A stretch of 46,171 nucleotides of DNA from a virus (IMGVR_UViG_3300033064_004238:1-46171); one strand, 5' to 3'. Numbered from the stretch's first letter, positions 1 to 7,362 are shown. Made by a program: numbers and translations. Notes: a model not told the origin generated them from the letters alone.

Positions 1-117
1 ATGTCCGATATAAGCATCAAGAAGTTTCCCTTTAGGGCAACATACGACACATTATTAAACTGCATGAATTTTGACGAAATCTTCATGCACCACCTAAAGT
101 GTAAACCAATAGGTTGA
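1..117 (+). CDS. hypothetical small protein (38 aa)
   Basis: An ATG is the first codon of the window and the frame stays open for 38 residues to a TGA. I recognise no family. The residues are mixed basic and aromatic, with no membrane segment and no cysteine motif (two isolated Cys). It is followed after 35 nt by another tiny ORF in the same direction, so this may be the start of a string of very small early genes. The only support is the open frame and its position. It could also be a chance ORF or the tail of a frame that starts before the window. Confidence 0.3.
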   Translation: MSDISIKKFPFRATYDTLLNCMNFDEIFMHHLKCKPIG

Positions 118-152
118 CACCATCACCCAGATAATAAACCCATAGATTGACA

Positions 153-254
153 ATGAAAACAGAGACAACAGATACCACAGACCCATGCCCAGTATGCCTG
201 CGCACAATGCAACAGATTAATGAAGGGGCAGGAGACTGCTACTGCACACATTAA
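153..254 (+). CDS. 33-aa Cys-rich microprotein (zinc-knuckle-like)
   Basis: ATG-to-TAA frame of 33 residues with a CPVC pair at residues 12-15 and a CYC pair near the C-terminus (residues 29-31). Four cysteines in two close pairs could bind one zinc ion, as in small phage zinc-ribbon proteins. The Thr-rich start and the Cys spacing look protein-like rather than random, but I recognise no family. It lies between two other tiny same-strand ORFs. The function is unknown, and zinc binding is inferred only from the cysteine pattern. Confidence 0.35.
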   Translation: MKTETTDTTDPCPVCLRTMQQINEGAGDCYCTH

Positions 255-287
255 AATGTCCAGTTTATTTATTAAAAAACAAGACAA

Positions 288-449
288 ATGAAAGATACAT
301 CACAATACTGGGTTGCTATTGATGATAATAATCAAGTACATCAATATTCAAGTTTTAAAGAAGCATTAAAGCATACAGGAAAAAGTGTAAGCATAATGAC
401 AAAACAATACTATACCGCAATTTATTTGGAGATAATAAAGAAATTTTAG
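288..449 (+). CDS. hypothetical protein (53 aa)
   Basis: ATG-to-TAG frame of 53 residues, beginning M-K-D-T-S-Q-Y-W-V-A-I. The pattern of an aromatic N-terminus, then a SSFKEALKHTGKSVS segment and a Y-rich C-terminus, reads as a small folded protein. No family is recognised. A possible 11-residue ORF starts at 256 and overlaps this start by 4 nt, which is too short to call. The gene precedes the larger hypothetical gene at 482 by 32 nt and is probably co-transcribed with it. Confidence 0.45.
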   Translation: MKDTSQYWVAIDDNNQVHQYSSFKEALKHTGKSVSIMTKQYYTAIYLEIIKKF

Positions 450-481
450 CAACCACACCTTAATTTAAAATTCACACCAAC

Positions 482-859
482 ATGAAATATAATCTTAATA
501 AAACCCAAGTATTTTATTATAAACGAGCAATAATTGGTTTACGGATTTATACTCCTGACCAACTTTACATGATTACTAGCGATAAAAAGAATCGTATTAA
601 ACGAGTTCATAAAAAAGCAAAATCAGTAATTCAACTTTTAAGGTATCAGCATCTTGTTAAAAAATCTAATAGTATTTTGACTATGTATTTTAATCAGGGT
701 AATGTATACAACGAACTAATGCAAGAAACAATTACCTTTACTTCTCCAGATCTAGATGTTACTTTAAATGATATAACTCTTGATATTACAAAAGATGATA
801 TTATTAAATATCTTTTAGAATCTGGTGTGTTAGGTCCAAACTTTTTAAATTTAAAGTAA
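482..859 (+). CDS. hypothetical protein (125 aa)
   Basis: The N-terminal 60 residues are strongly basic and aromatic, followed by a beta-rich, acidic C-terminal half with repeated D/T positions (DLDVTLNDITLDITKDD) that ends in KYLLESGVLGPNFLNLK. There is no membrane segment and no catalytic motif that I recognise. The stop codon is directly followed by the ATG of the next gene with zero spacing, so the two are probably translated together. The start at 482 is preceded by an A/T-rich leader without a Shine-Dalgarno sequence. Confidence 0.7.
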   Translation: MKYNLNKTQVFYYKRAIIGLRIYTPDQLYMITSDKKNRIKRVHKKAKSVIQLLRYQHLVKKSNSILTMYFNQGNVYNELMQETITFTSPDLDVTLNDITLDITKDDIIKYLLESGVLGPNFLNLK

Positions 860-1243
860 ATGTCAGAATATAGCGGATTATCAAATGAGCAACTAGTATT
901 TATATACCTTAGACTTGCTAAATATGCACAATACGTTGACGAATTAATGCTTGATGCATATTCTACACGAAAATTAACTATAGGTTTTGGGCATGTACAA
1001 ACACAAACTGATGTTACTGATGATGATTTAGAAATCATTATGAATATACCAGTTGTTCAAATGTATATGAGTATTGAAAAATCATTATCACCTATTGTCA
1101 ATATTATAAAAGATGCTGATCCAGCACTATATGATAAGATTAAAGAAATGTTATTAGAAGCGGAGTCTGCCAGTGAGTTTCAAATTAAGAGCTTTGAAGA
1201 CGAAGAGGATGACAATGATGAATTTAATCCAGATGATAACTAA
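860..1243 (+). CDS. hypothetical protein with acidic tail (127 aa)
   Basis: Mostly helical-looking protein whose last ~18 residues are a run of Asp and Glu (positions ~110-127). Acidic tails of this kind occur in phage DNA-binding or DNA-mimic proteins and in SSBs, where they recruit partners. Here that is only a compositional hint. No family is recognised. The ATG abuts the previous stop. The 3' end overlaps the next gene by 11 nt, because the ATG of the HNH protein lies within the codons for the acidic tail. Confidence 0.7.
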   Translation: MSEYSGLSNEQLVFIYLRLAKYAQYVDELMLDAYSTRKLTIGFGHVQTQTDVTDDDLEIIMNIPVVQMYMSIEKSLSPIVNIIKDADPALYDKIKEMLLEAESASEFQIKSFEDEEDDNDEFNPDDN

Positions 1244-1613
1244 AAAGAAAATATGTTCAGGTTGTAAACTTGAGCAATACATATGGAAGACGATTGGTAG
1301 AGAACGTTATTGTAAGAGTTGTCCTGGACGCATCACACCAACAAAAGCCATCTCTAACAAATCTTCTAAAAGGGGTGGAGAGGATCAAGTATATTCTAAA
1401 CTAAGAAAGGATTACTTGACTCTTTATCCTGTTTGTAAAGCAAAAATACCAGGATGTACGTCAGTGTCTACAGATGTACATCATAAAGCTGGTAGAAGTA
1501 AGTATTACTTAATTACAACTACTTGGATTTCTGTTTGTAGATCCTGTCATAACTGGATAGAGAGTCATCCAGAAGAAGCTAAAGAACTTGGATTTTCAGA
1601 AAACCGATCATAA
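1233..1613 (+). CDS. NinG-like HNH endonuclease with N-terminal zinc ribbon
   Basis: 126 residues from the ATG at 1233. That start is preferred over a possible one at 1173 because it gives a short 11-nt overlap and removes a non-family leader. C8/C11 and C27/C30 form a zinc ribbon. The C-terminal half is an HNH (beta-beta-alpha metal) core: C68, C75, H83-H84, W98, C102 and C105-H106-N107-W108. A zinc ribbon followed by an HNH core is the architecture of lambda NinG (Rap), a recombination nuclease, but other phage HNH proteins share it. The SNF2 helicase and NinB-like genes downstream support a recombination or repair role. HNH assignment is confident; the NinG link is tentative. Confidence 0.75.
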   Translation: MITKKKICSGCKLEQYIWKTIGRERYCKSCPGRITPTKAISNKSSKRGGEDQVYSKLRKDYLTLYPVCKAKIPGCTSVSTDVHHKAGRSKYYLITTTWISVCRSCHNWIESHPEEAKELGFSENRS

Positions 1614-1622
1614 AATTAAAAT

Positions 1623-2714
1623 ATGTCAAGAGATAAAGTTCAATCAGAAGCTATTGTTGAAGCAAATAAACATTTCAGGTGTGGACTAGGTATTTCAATG
1701 GGTGTAGGAAAAACTTTAATAGGTTTAGCTCACATGGCTTCACACTATAATAAAAATTCTAAGTTTTTAGTTGTTGCACCTAAAATATCCATTTTTCAAT
1801 CTTGGAAAGATGATGCTGTAAAATTTAAAATGCAATATTTATTAGACAGAATTGAGTTTAGTACTTATTTGTCTTTACAAAAAAAAGATCCAAACAAATA
1901 TTCAGTTGTATATCTTGATGAGTGCCACAGCTTGTTATATACTCACAAGAAGTTTCTTGATATATACAAACATAAAATTCTAGGTTTAACTGGAACTCCA
2001 CCTGTTAGAGACTTTACAGAAAAAGCTCAAATGGTAAAGCAATATTGTCCTATAGTTTATAAATATAGAATTGATGAAGCAGTTAATGCTCACATTTTAA
2101 ATGATTATAAAATATACGTACATCTACTATCATTATCTTTTAATAAAAATCACAGAATAAGTTTAAAAAACGGTAAGTCTTTTATGACTTCCGAAGCAGA
2201 TAGATATGCATATACTAATAGTGTAATATCTAACGCATTACAAGGTAGCCAACAATATCAGTTTGCTATTATTAGTCGTATGACAGCTTTAAAACAGTTT
2301 GGAACTAAAGAAATATATGCTAAAAATCTTTTGAGCAAATTAAAATCTAAGACTATAATTTTTTGCAATACACAGATTCAAGCTAATAACATGTGTGAAC
2401 ATAGTTACCACAGTAAAAATAATAAATCTGAGGAAAATCTTGAGTTATTTAAAAACGGAGAAATACTAAATCTTAGTTGTGTTGATCAACTTAATGAAGG
2501 TGTTACTATTCCAAATTTAGATACTGGGATAATTATGCATGCATATGGTAATGAACGTAAGACAAGTCAAAGGATTGGTAGATTACTACGTTTAAACCCT
2601 GAAATGACCTCTAACGTACACATATTATGCTACAGAGATACTATTGACCTCAAATGGGTCAATGAAGCTCTTAAATCAATAGATATAAATAAAGTTATTT
2701 ACTTAGAAAGATGA
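1623..2714 (+). CDS. SF2/SNF2-type DNA helicase
   Basis: 363 residues with the superfamily 2 motifs in order: Walker A GISMGVGKT (23-31), motif II D-E-C-H (99-102, the DEAH box variant), motif III T-G-T (123-125) and motif VI SQRIGRLLR (315-323). The protein is compact, with both RecA-like lobes and no accessory domain. Helicases of this kind are common in crAss-like phages, where they are called SNF2-like and are thought to remodel DNA during replication or recombination. The gene overlaps the next one by 4 nt (ATGA), indicating translational coupling. The family call is solid; the substrate is unknown. Confidence 0.9.
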   Translation: MSRDKVQSEAIVEANKHFRCGLGISMGVGKTLIGLAHMASHYNKNSKFLVVAPKISIFQSWKDDAVKFKMQYLLDRIEFSTYLSLQKKDPNKYSVVYLDECHSLLYTHKKFLDIYKHKILGLTGTPPVRDFTEKAQMVKQYCPIVYKYRIDEAVNAHILNDYKIYVHLLSLSFNKNHRISLKNGKSFMTSEADRYAYTNSVISNALQGSQQYQFAIISRMTALKQFGTKEIYAKNLLSKLKSKTIIFCNTQIQANNMCEHSYHSKNNKSEENLELFKNGEILNLSCVDQLNEGVTIPNLDTGIIMHAYGNERKTSQRIGRLLRLNPEMTSNVHILCYRDTIDLKWVNEALKSIDINKVIYLER

Positions 2715-3085
2715 GTTTTACTCTTAAAATGAAAAAAGGGAACACCGGACTTGTTCCTATTTCTCTTGCATACAAATCTTTGTATAAAGAATTTATAAAT
2801 AATTTAGAAAAAGATGTTGTTGTAGAAGTCACTTTGATTCCTATAACATCTGAAGGAACGAGACCACAGGTAAATAAACTTCACGCCATAATTAGAGAAA
2901 TTTCTAATTATACCGGCCATGATTTTGATGATGTAAAACTTTACACTAAAGAAAAAGCTGGTTTTATTACAGTTTCATCTGAAGGTAATGAAGTAAAATC
3001 TTTTGGTAATATGAATAAAGAAGAACTGTCTGCTTGCATTCAAGCAGCAGTTAATCTTGCCGATAGTTTAGGGATTAATGTTTAA
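2711..3085 (+). CDS. NinB-like recombination protein (tentative)
   Basis: 124 residues. The central stretch QVNKLHAIIREIS and the later KSFGNMNKEELSACIQAA resemble by eye two conserved blocks of lambda NinB (Orf), a recombination mediator that binds single-stranded DNA and SSB: an N-x-K-L-x-A helix and an S-x-x-M-x-x-x-E helix. Length is close to NinB (about 146 aa). It is coupled by a 4-nt overlap to the helicase upstream, in a group that also has a NinG-like HNH protein. The similarity is weak; a profile search could place it elsewhere. Confidence 0.5.
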   Translation: MSFTLKMKKGNTGLVPISLAYKSLYKEFINNLEKDVVVEVTLIPITSEGTRPQVNKLHAIIREISNYTGHDFDDVKLYTKEKAGFITVSSEGNEVKSFGNMNKEELSACIQAAVNLADSLGINV

Positions 3086-3358
3086 TTAATTTTTACTATC
3101 AATTTCTGATTCTTCAATCATTCCTTGAGTATCAGCTTGACGCTCTATTTCGTTCATCAGAACAACTAAAGTTTCAGTATGAGCTGCTAAAGCTTCATCA
3201 ATCTTTCCGTCCTTGATTTTATCAAAAATTTCTTGGACTTTTTGAGGTTCTAAACCCTCTAGTAAAAAAATCAATAAATGTTGAACTCGTGCATAAAAAG
3301 AACCGTTAACTTGTATAGAAATAATACTATCTTCTTTAATTATAGGAATTGTTGCCAT
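3086..3358 (-). CDS. conserved-looking hypothetical protein on the opposite strand (90 aa)
   Basis: A complete frame that fills the whole gap between two + strand genes. Its stop codon abuts the stop of the NinB-like gene, and its ATG shares the CATG with the start of the UDG gene. The protein has a short strand-rich N-terminus (MATIPIIKEDSIISI), an amphipathic ARVQHLLIFLLEGL helix, and an acidic helical C-terminus. Without this gene there would be an unusual 270-nt hole in a tightly packed operon, so I take it as real. No family is named with confidence. The strand matches the virion and lysis genes, suggesting a late role. Confidence 0.75.
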   Translation of the reverse strand: MATIPIIKEDSIISIQVNGSFYARVQHLLIFLLEGLEPQKVQEIFDKIKDGKIDEALAAHTETLVVLMNEIERQADTQGMIEESEIDSKN

Positions 3359-4076
3359 GACAGAAATAAAAATTAATACTTTAGAAATTGCTCAAAAAGT
3401 TTATGATAAACTAAAAGACACTGGTTGGGATAGTGCACTACGTACATATTTACTTGGTGATAGCTTTCAAACTCTTCTTAATGAGTTAGTAAAGTTACGC
3501 AATGATAGTAAACGTATTACACCGCCGTTAAAAAATGTTTTTAAAGCCTTTGAAGAGTGTCCTGTAAAGAATGTTAAAGTTGTTATGATAGGACAAGACC
3601 CCTATCCTCAATTTAACGTTGCTGATGGAATAGCATTCTCGTGTGGAAATACAAACTATCCAGAAGCATCTTTAAGATATATACTAAAAGAAATTAATGC
3701 AGATGTTGCTGAAGATCAAAGAGATCCTGGGCAATCACCTGACCTAAAAAGATGGTCTAATCAAGGAGTACTGCTTATAAACTGTGCACTAACTACCAAC
3801 ATTGGCGAAGTGGGTAAACACTATGATCTATGGTCAGACTTTATTTCCTTTGTATTAGATTACTTAGCTTGGCATAATCCTGGAATAGTATACGTAATGC
3901 TTGGTAAGAAAGCACAAGAATGGGATGATTTCATTTATGATAATAATTTTAAAATACATGTAAGTCACCCTGCTAGTGCTGCATACAACAAACAATCAAG
4001 ATGGACCAGCAACAATTTATTCAATCAGATAAATCAAAATTTACTTTCAACCAATCAGACATCAATTATCTGGTAG
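3357..4076 (+). CDS. ung: uracil-DNA glycosylase (family 1-like)
   Basis: 239 residues with the water-activating motif GQDPY (79-83, catalytic D81) followed by NVADGIAFS. The second motif, SHPAS (203-207, H204), corresponds to the HPSP loop of family 1 enzymes. The length fits Ung. The enzyme removes uracil from DNA, starting base-excision repair of deaminated cytosine or misincorporated dUMP. UDG is a frequent member of crAss-like replication modules. Its ATG at 3357 overlaps head-to-head with the - strand gene at 3358. The 3' end overlaps the following gene by 76 nt. Confidence 0.93.
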   Translation: MTEIKINTLEIAQKVYDKLKDTGWDSALRTYLLGDSFQTLLNELVKLRNDSKRITPPLKNVFKAFEECPVKNVKVVMIGQDPYPQFNVADGIAFSCGNTNYPEASLRYILKEINADVAEDQRDPGQSPDLKRWSNQGVLLINCALTTNIGEVGKHYDLWSDFISFVLDYLAWHNPGIVYVMLGKKAQEWDDFIYDNNFKIHVSHPASAAYNKQSRWTSNNLFNQINQNLLSTNQTSIIW

Positions 4077-4582
4077 GTACCTATTCACCAAGTGTTATAG
4101 GAGCTTATTTAGAAAAAGTATTATATTATACTTATAATGCAGAAAATGATGGTTCAAGACACACAACACCACTTTTAATTCGTAGTGCAATTGCTAATGG
4201 TTTAAAGTTTAATACAGCTTTTACTTTAAACAGTATTGGTAAAGCCGTTAAAAAGAATCATGCTACTATAATACATTATAATAATAATCACAATCTTTAT
4301 TTAACTACTTTTCCAGAATATTTTGTATTCTTTTCACACTGTGAATTTATTGTAAAAGAAGTATCAAAACTCTATGTACAATCTAAAAATGAATACATTG
4401 AAAATAGTTCAGATAATTTAGAGTATATGGAAAAACTAATCAGAGAAGATAAAACCAGGCAAAGAAGTATAGATAAACTTCAAGGAATTATAAACTCTAT
4501 AAATATTACTTTAAAGAAAGTGATACCACATAGTGAAAAAATAAAACTAATTGAAAAAACATTGCATAAAAAAAGGGATTAA
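4001..4582 (+). CDS. DnaA domain IV-like DNA-binding protein
   Basis: 193 residues. Residues 76-98 (TLNSIGKAVKKNHATIIHYNN) match the DnaA signature helix, in which a Ser/Asn-x-x-x-IG turn precedes R/K-x-H-x-T-[IV]-x-H. The usual Asp-His is Asn-His here. This is the origin-binding helix-turn-helix of DnaA without its AAA+ domain; the last ~70 residues look coiled-coil. crAss-like phages carry such proteins, and they may recognise a phage origin. The ATG at 4001 lies inside the UDG gene and no later ATG precedes the HTH, so the 76-nt overlap appears real. The stop codon lies at the edge of the terminator hairpin. Confidence 0.8.
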   Translation: MDQQQFIQSDKSKFTFNQSDINYLVGTYSPSVIGAYLEKVLYYTYNAENDGSRHTTPLLIRSAIANGLKFNTAFTLNSIGKAVKKNHATIIHYNNNHNLYLTTFPEYFVFFSHCEFIVKEVSKLYVQSKNEYIENSSDNLEYMEKLIREDKTRQRSIDKLQGIINSINITLKKVIPHSEKIKLIEKTLHKKRD

Positions 4583-4597
4583 TTAAATCCCTTTTTT
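4569..4597. terminator. bidirectional intrinsic terminator
   Basis: A 12-nt arm (4569-4580) and its exact complement (4586-4597) enclose the 5-nt loop AATTA. The stem reads A6-GGG-ATT and returns AAT-CCC-T6, so a U tract follows the stem on either strand. It sits between the convergent DnaA-like (+) and spanin-like (-) genes, and can end transcription from both sides. The + strand stop codon TAA occupies 4580-4582, at the stem/loop boundary. Confidence 0.88.
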
Positions 4598-4631
4598 AAG
4601 CAGTACTATATCGTGCATCAGCATGCCTCAC

Positions 4632-5042
4632 CTATAAGAGAAGAATTGTTAAAGCTCCAATACCAATACCTGTTAGTGTACCGGTAATAAAAGACTTTTT
4701 AACTTTTTTTTGAATTATGGTTTTTTCTTGATTACAAACAGAAACAACTTTATCTTTTTCAATAATAATTAATTCTAAATTTTGATTTTTTAAATCTTTA
4801 GTTTCAATAATTTGATTTTGAATAAAAAGTTGTGATTTAAACTTATATATCATATTAGATAAAATTAAACGTTCTTGCTTTATAAGATCTCCTTCTTCTA
4901 AATCAGCAACAATAAGTTTAACCATTCTAATGGGAATGGATATAGCAGTATCTCTAGTTGTCGTTATAACGGTTTGAGAGATACTCGGTAAGCTCATTAC
5001 TAGAAAGCTTACTAATATAATCAATTCTCTTTTTATAATCAT
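4632..5042 (-). CDS. spanin-like envelope protein (signal sequence, coiled coil, C-terminal TM)
   Basis: 136 residues from the ATG at 5042; a TTG at 5126 would extend the frame but adds a non-signal leader. Order: signal sequence (MIIKRELIILVSFLVMSLPSISQ), a helical, probably coiled-coil middle, and a C-terminal hydrophobic Gly-rich segment (FITGTLTGIGIGALTILLL). This pattern is common among small unassigned Bacteroidota phage proteins. There is no lipobox cysteine, so it is not a classical Rz1 lipoprotein. It overlaps the upstream TM/coiled-coil gene by 89 nt in another frame, like Rz/Rz1 pairs. A role in outer-envelope disruption is inferred from architecture and overlap only. Confidence 0.65.
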   Translation of the reverse strand: MIIKRELIILVSFLVMSLPSISQTVITTTRDTAISIPIRMVKLIVADLEEGDLIKQERLILSNMIYKFKSQLFIQNQIIETKDLKNQNLELIIIEKDKVVSVCNQEKTIIQKKVKKSFITGTLTGIGIGALTILLL

Positions 5043-5286
5043 TTTTAATGTTTTCAAGTTGTTTTTCGTCTTTATTGATTTCTTCACCAATAGAATCAAG
5101 TTGTATGAAGAGATAGTTTGTAACAATATTTAGTGAGTCATTAGAAAATCTAAGACTATCTACACGTTGTTCAGCTTGTTCTTTAAGAGTTTGTAACTTA
5201 TTCATAGTTTTAGCACTACTACGAAGTAAGTAAATTTGAACTAAAATAATTAAAACAACTGAAAAAACTATAATTTTTTTAAGCAT
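4954..5286 (-). CDS. i-spanin (Rz)-like protein: N-terminal TM plus coiled coil
   Basis: 110 residues: a single N-terminal membrane segment (KIIVFSVVLIILVQIYLL) followed by ~85 polar helical residues with heptad-like spacing. This is the topology of Rz-type inner-membrane spanins (N-in, periplasmic coiled coil). It overlaps the gene before it by 8 nt and the gene after it by 89 nt, forming a three-gene cassette. No sequence family is recognised. Other single-TM coiled-coil proteins share this plan, so the spanin call rests on topology, overlap and small size. Confidence 0.6.
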   Translation of the reverse strand: MLKKIIVFSVVLIILVQIYLLRSSAKTMNKLQTLKEQAEQRVDSLRFSNDSLNIVTNYLFIQLDSIGEEINKDEKQLENIKNDYKKRIDYISKLSSNELTEYLSNRYNDN

Positions 5287-5575
5287 TTTTAATTGGTTTT
5301 AAATCGTTATCTTCTTCTTTAAAAAGTAATATACTTGATGATAAGGAAATAGGTTCTCTTAATTTTTTATTGTAAAGATTATCCTCAACTCTTAAAAATC
5401 TATTTTCCAAGTTGTCAATTCTTACTTCGTTTTGCGCATTTTGATTAAGTAGTGTTTTAATATCGCTCTTCATTTCTTGCATATCTTGATAAAGCATCAT
5501 TGATACAAAAGAAAGTAGGGCGGGAGTAATCCAACTTTTAACTTCTCTTAAAATGTTAGAACTATTCTGTTCCAT
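5279..5575 (-). CDS. small membrane protein with coiled coil (XhlA- or holin-like)
   Basis: 98 residues: a polar start, a hydrophobic segment at about 15-30 (WITPALLSFVSMMLYQDM), then a heptad-rich helix (MKSDIKTLLNQNAQNEVRIDNLENR) and a polar tail. One TM beside a short coiled coil resembles XhlA-type haemolysin or holin accessory proteins, although XhlA has its TM at the other end. It is first in the - strand cassette with the spanin-like genes, transcribed from the divergent region at 5576-5680. A lysis role is inferred from context. Confidence 0.6.
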   Translation of the reverse strand: MEQNSSNILREVKSWITPALLSFVSMMLYQDMQEMKSDIKTLLNQNAQNEVRIDNLENRFLRVEDNLYNKKLREPISLSSSILLFKEEDNDLKPIKNA

Positions 5576-5587
5576 AATTTTTAAAAC

Positions 5588-5599
5588 ACAGGACCCTGT
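5588..5599. repeat. dyad ACAGG-AC-CCTGT in divergent intergenic region
   Basis: A perfect 5-bp inverted repeat with a 2-nt spacer lies 13 nt upstream of the - strand cassette, in the 105-nt region between divergent genes (5576-5680). CAGGACCC (5589-5596) also recurs inverted as GGGTCCTG at 5695-5702, just inside the downstream + strand gene. The stretch is more GC-rich than its surroundings. It could be an operator controlling the divergent early/late switch; no regulator is identified. Confidence 0.35.
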
Positions 5600-5680
5600 C
5601 GCTTTTTAAAAAAGTTGCTGATGCCCTTACTATTAATAGATTATTATACAACACGACTACCATCACGTATTTAATTCACG

Positions 5681-6397
5681 ATGGCTGCAAGGTGGGGTCC
5701 TGGCTGGCTCGCAAACCAATCATTTCGTATCTTGCAATACTTTGAGGATAATACCCTCACCTATAAAATAACACATAATTCTGATATTTCAATGGAAGGG
5801 CTTTATAAAATGTGTATTAAGAATAACGTCACACCTAATGAGTTAATTGTTTTGTATACTATCTCTATTAATCATGTTGCACCTGCAAAAATTAAAAGAG
5901 ATATAAATATAAGAGATATGATTACAAATGAACTTGTGGTAGTTATAGATAAAAAACCCGTTATAACTAACAAAGGAAAAGCTATACTAGATCAAGCTAT
6001 TAACTTATTCTTAAAAAATCATATAAAACGTGATTTGACAAAAGATCCAACATTCTTAGAGAATGTTGAGATATACCAAAGTCTTTGGCCAAAAATGAAT
6101 CGTATTATTAACGGAAGAAAATATCCTCTTAGAGACCCCTCTAAGGAAGTAATTCAAGCGTTTAATAAGTTCTTTACAGATTATCCAAATCAAGATTGGG
6201 CAGTTATCTTAGATATTACTCAAAAATATATTAATAGTCATAAAGAAAATATGGATTACATGTTAGGTTCAAAAACATTTGTATATAAAACTGAAGCAGG
6301 TATGTCTAGATCTAAACTTGCCGCCGAGATAGAATCAAAAGATATTCAATCTGATGATGACTTCATACCAGACTTTCTAAGACCTAAATCAGTATAA
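5681..6397 (+). CDS. hypothetical replication-module protein (238 aa)
   Basis: No family recognised. Residues 1-15 (MAARWGPGWLANQSF) are Gly/Trp-rich and encoded by unusually GC-rich DNA. The rest is helical, with an acidic C-terminus (SDDDFIPDFLRPKSV). The ATG at 5681 could be replaced by a later one at residue 38, if the GC-rich start is actually a regulatory leader. Its TAA overlaps the ATG of the DnaB-like helicase by 1 nt (TAATG), so the two are coupled. A helicase-associated role, such as loader, is possible from position alone. Confidence 0.7.
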   Translation: MAARWGPGWLANQSFRILQYFEDNTLTYKITHNSDISMEGLYKMCIKNNVTPNELIVLYTISINHVAPAKIKRDINIRDMITNELVVVIDKKPVITNKGKAILDQAINLFLKNHIKRDLTKDPTFLENVEIYQSLWPKMNRIINGRKYPLRDPSKEVIQAFNKFFTDYPNQDWAVILDITQKYINSHKENMDYMLGSKTFVYKTEAGMSRSKLAAEIESKDIQSDDDFIPDFLRPKSV

Positions 6398-7362
6398 TGG
6401 AAAATTTTGTTACATCTGCAGTACACCAATCAGAACATTATAAAGAAGCACTTAAACACATTAAAGATAGAAAAGACGGTTTAATAACTTCGTTTAGAAC
6501 CCCTTGGGGTAAACTTAATGAAGAAACACTTGATGGTTTAGAGTGGAAAACAATGGTAACCTTAGCAGCAAGATCAAGTATCGGTAAAACCGCTATTAAA
6601 GATCAAATTATAAGGTTTGCACACAACTTAAATCCAAATACACCATTTGAAATTATTGAGTTTCAGTTTGAATTACCACCTACCAGTCATGTAATCCGGC
6701 AATTAGCAGGATATACAGGAATGGCCTATGATAAAATTCTTTCTAAGAAAGTCATATCTGATGAAGACTTTAATAAAATTCACAGAAACGCAAAGAATAT
6801 AGTTAATACTTTACAGTTACCATACATTATTAGTAGACCTATGAATGTAGAAGGACTTAGAAGAGAGATTGAATATCACTCAGGAATTAAGTTTGCGGGT
6901 AAAAAAATAATATATACTTTAGATCATGCAGGTCTTGTTTTAAAATCTGGTAGGGCTGATGAGAGAACAACTCTCATTGAACTAGCGGCTATGATTACAG
7001 AAATGAAGAATAAGTATGATCTTATATTTATTCTTTTAACGCAGATGAATCGTAATATAGAAAAACCTGAACGTAGCATAGATGGCTCTACAGCCAACTT
7101 TATTACATCATCAGATATTATGGGGTCAGACGCGGTTATGCAACACTCTGATATTTTAATTGGTGTTAATAGACCGGGTATGTTTAATATCAGGTACTAT
7201 GGTCCTGTTAGATATCAAATACAAACAAGATATGATACTGTCTTTCACATGATTAAAAATCGTAACGGTGAAGCAGGTCAGCTCTTATGGTTTAAATTTA
7301 ACGGAGGTACTATGACCTTAGATGAGATGGATACACCACCATCAAAAGAAAATTTATTTTAA
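6397..7362 (+). CDS. DnaB-like replicative helicase (RecA core only)
   Basis: 321 residues, much shorter than bacterial DnaB (about 450-470) because the N-terminal primase-binding domain is missing. The RecA-type core is complete: Walker A-like AARSSIGKTA (57-66), Walker B ending at D176 (IIYTLDHAG), motif H3 LLTQMNR (213-219), the SDIMGSDAVMQHSD segment (239-252) and the C-terminal KNRNGEAG (287-294). It unwinds the replication fork as a hexamer. It starts within the stop of the preceding gene. Loss of the N-terminal domain means that contact with the primase must differ from the bacterial system. Confidence 0.9.
   Translation: MENFVTSAVHQSEHYKEALKHIKDRKDGLITSFRTPWGKLNEETLDGLEWKTMVTLAARSSIGKTAIKDQIIRFAHNLNPNTPFEIIEFQFELPPTSHVIRQLAGYTGMAYDKILSKKVISDEDFNKIHRNAKNIVNTLQLPYIISRPMNVEGLRREIEYHSGIKFAGKKIIYTLDHAGLVLKSGRADERTTLIELAAMITEMKNKYDLIFILLTQMNRNIEKPERSIDGSTANFITSSDIMGSDAVMQHSDILIGVNRPGMFNIRYYGPVRYQIQTRYDTVFHMIKNRNGEAGQLLWFKFNGGTMTLDEMDTPPSKENLF

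Noticed and set aside
694-1038. 114-aa - strand frame across two early genes
   Set aside because: It spans the junction of two well-packed + strand genes and has shadow-like Ser/Ile/Tyr-rich composition.
4632-5126. Longer form of the spanin-like gene from a TTG at 5126
   Set aside because: The extra 28 residues precede a clear signal sequence that begins at ATG 5042, and would lie wholly within the overlapping upstream gene.
5681-5720. Possible tRNA or structured RNA in the GC-rich stretch
   Set aside because: No T-loop (GTTCGAA-like) sequence, no cloverleaf pairing and no CCA-adjacent acceptor stem could be built on either strand.
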